From Candidatus Adamsella avium (GTDB lineage Bacteria > Cyanobacteriota > Vampirovibrionia > Gastranaerophilales > CAJFVJ01), in NCBI GenBank assembly GCA_904420445.1, contig CAJFVJ010000001.1, forward strand, positions 507,266 to 571,265: DNA of 64,000 bases, in the 5' to 3' direction. The notes under the pieces are model-generated. The model was not told the origin of the DNA and did no database searches. It was given only the letters and a program-made list of their open reading frames with translations. Shown here one piece after another: positions 63,991 through 64,000 of this stretch. Each line of letters starts with the position of its first letter. The stretch's first letter is position 1. The position numbers and the translations under genes are program-made.

Positions 63991-64000
63991 TTGTTAAAAA

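Overview
The window looks like a chromosomal segment of a low-GC, Gram-negative-type, non-proteobacterial bacterium. My best inference is a gut member of the Vampirovibrionia/Melainabacteria (Gastranaerophilales type), the non-photosynthetic sister group of Cyanobacteria. The reasons are outer-membrane machinery (TolC-like and usher-like proteins), a proteobacteria-length GyrB, AT-rich intergenic DNA, and many unrecognised proteins whose N-termini carry short F-G or F-x-G motifs after a polar Asn/Ser/Gln-rich start. This placement rests on recognition, not on a search. No rRNA, tRNA, CRISPR, prophage or insertion sequence was seen.

Layout. 1-770: 3' end of a copper P-type ATPase with a C-terminal metal-binding domain, and a small unknown gene. 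787-5495: a fusion of an endonuclease-Q-like PHP domain to a UvrD helicase, an exported DUF1893 protein, and two exported proteins on the minus strand. 5646-11350: a compact chaperone-usher-like surface fibre operon (exported protein, PapD-like chaperone, two paralogous subunits, usher), with a third possible subunit paralogue divergent from it. 11412-14668: two radical SAM paralogues and a CgeB/DUF3880-like glycosyltransferase; the second radical SAM gene is broken by a run of 11 G, and reading it as 10 G restores a tail homologous to its paralogue. 14717-24331: NifX-like protein, galE, cstA, a TolC-like protein with a His-rich tail, an ABC-F protein, a zinc-ribbon/LemA/M48 group and a YhcH-family protein. 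24517-33829: lineage-type hypothetical genes mixed with a GH57 branching enzyme, serS, a Xer recombinase, a lipoprotein and a BlaI-type repressor.

33921-41353 is housekeeping: gyrB, secD-secF, an OmpR-type regulator, a C-terminal processing protease and YjbQ. 41824-47620 on the minus strand holds gyrA and then the conserved rpmH-rnpA-yidD-yidC-mnmE cluster. 47772-52139 is accessory: proC, an ankyrin-repeat protein, two small paralogous exported Cys proteins, a 54-codon gene, and two intergenic units that look like paralogous small-RNA genes sharing a 106-bp promoter-side repeat. 52139-58684 has glmS and a recombination-type helicase plus PD-(D/E)XK nuclease pair. The right end is an EamA transporter, the str operon (rpsL-rpsG-fusA), a pilin-like protein, and a promoter-plus-terminator unit with no obvious ORF.

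The most notable points are the G-tract switch in the radical SAM gene, the paired small-RNA-like units, the usher-type operon, the EndoQ-UvrD fusion, a possible free copper chaperone made from inside the ATPase gene, and an N-terminal motif shared by otherwise unrelated proteins.
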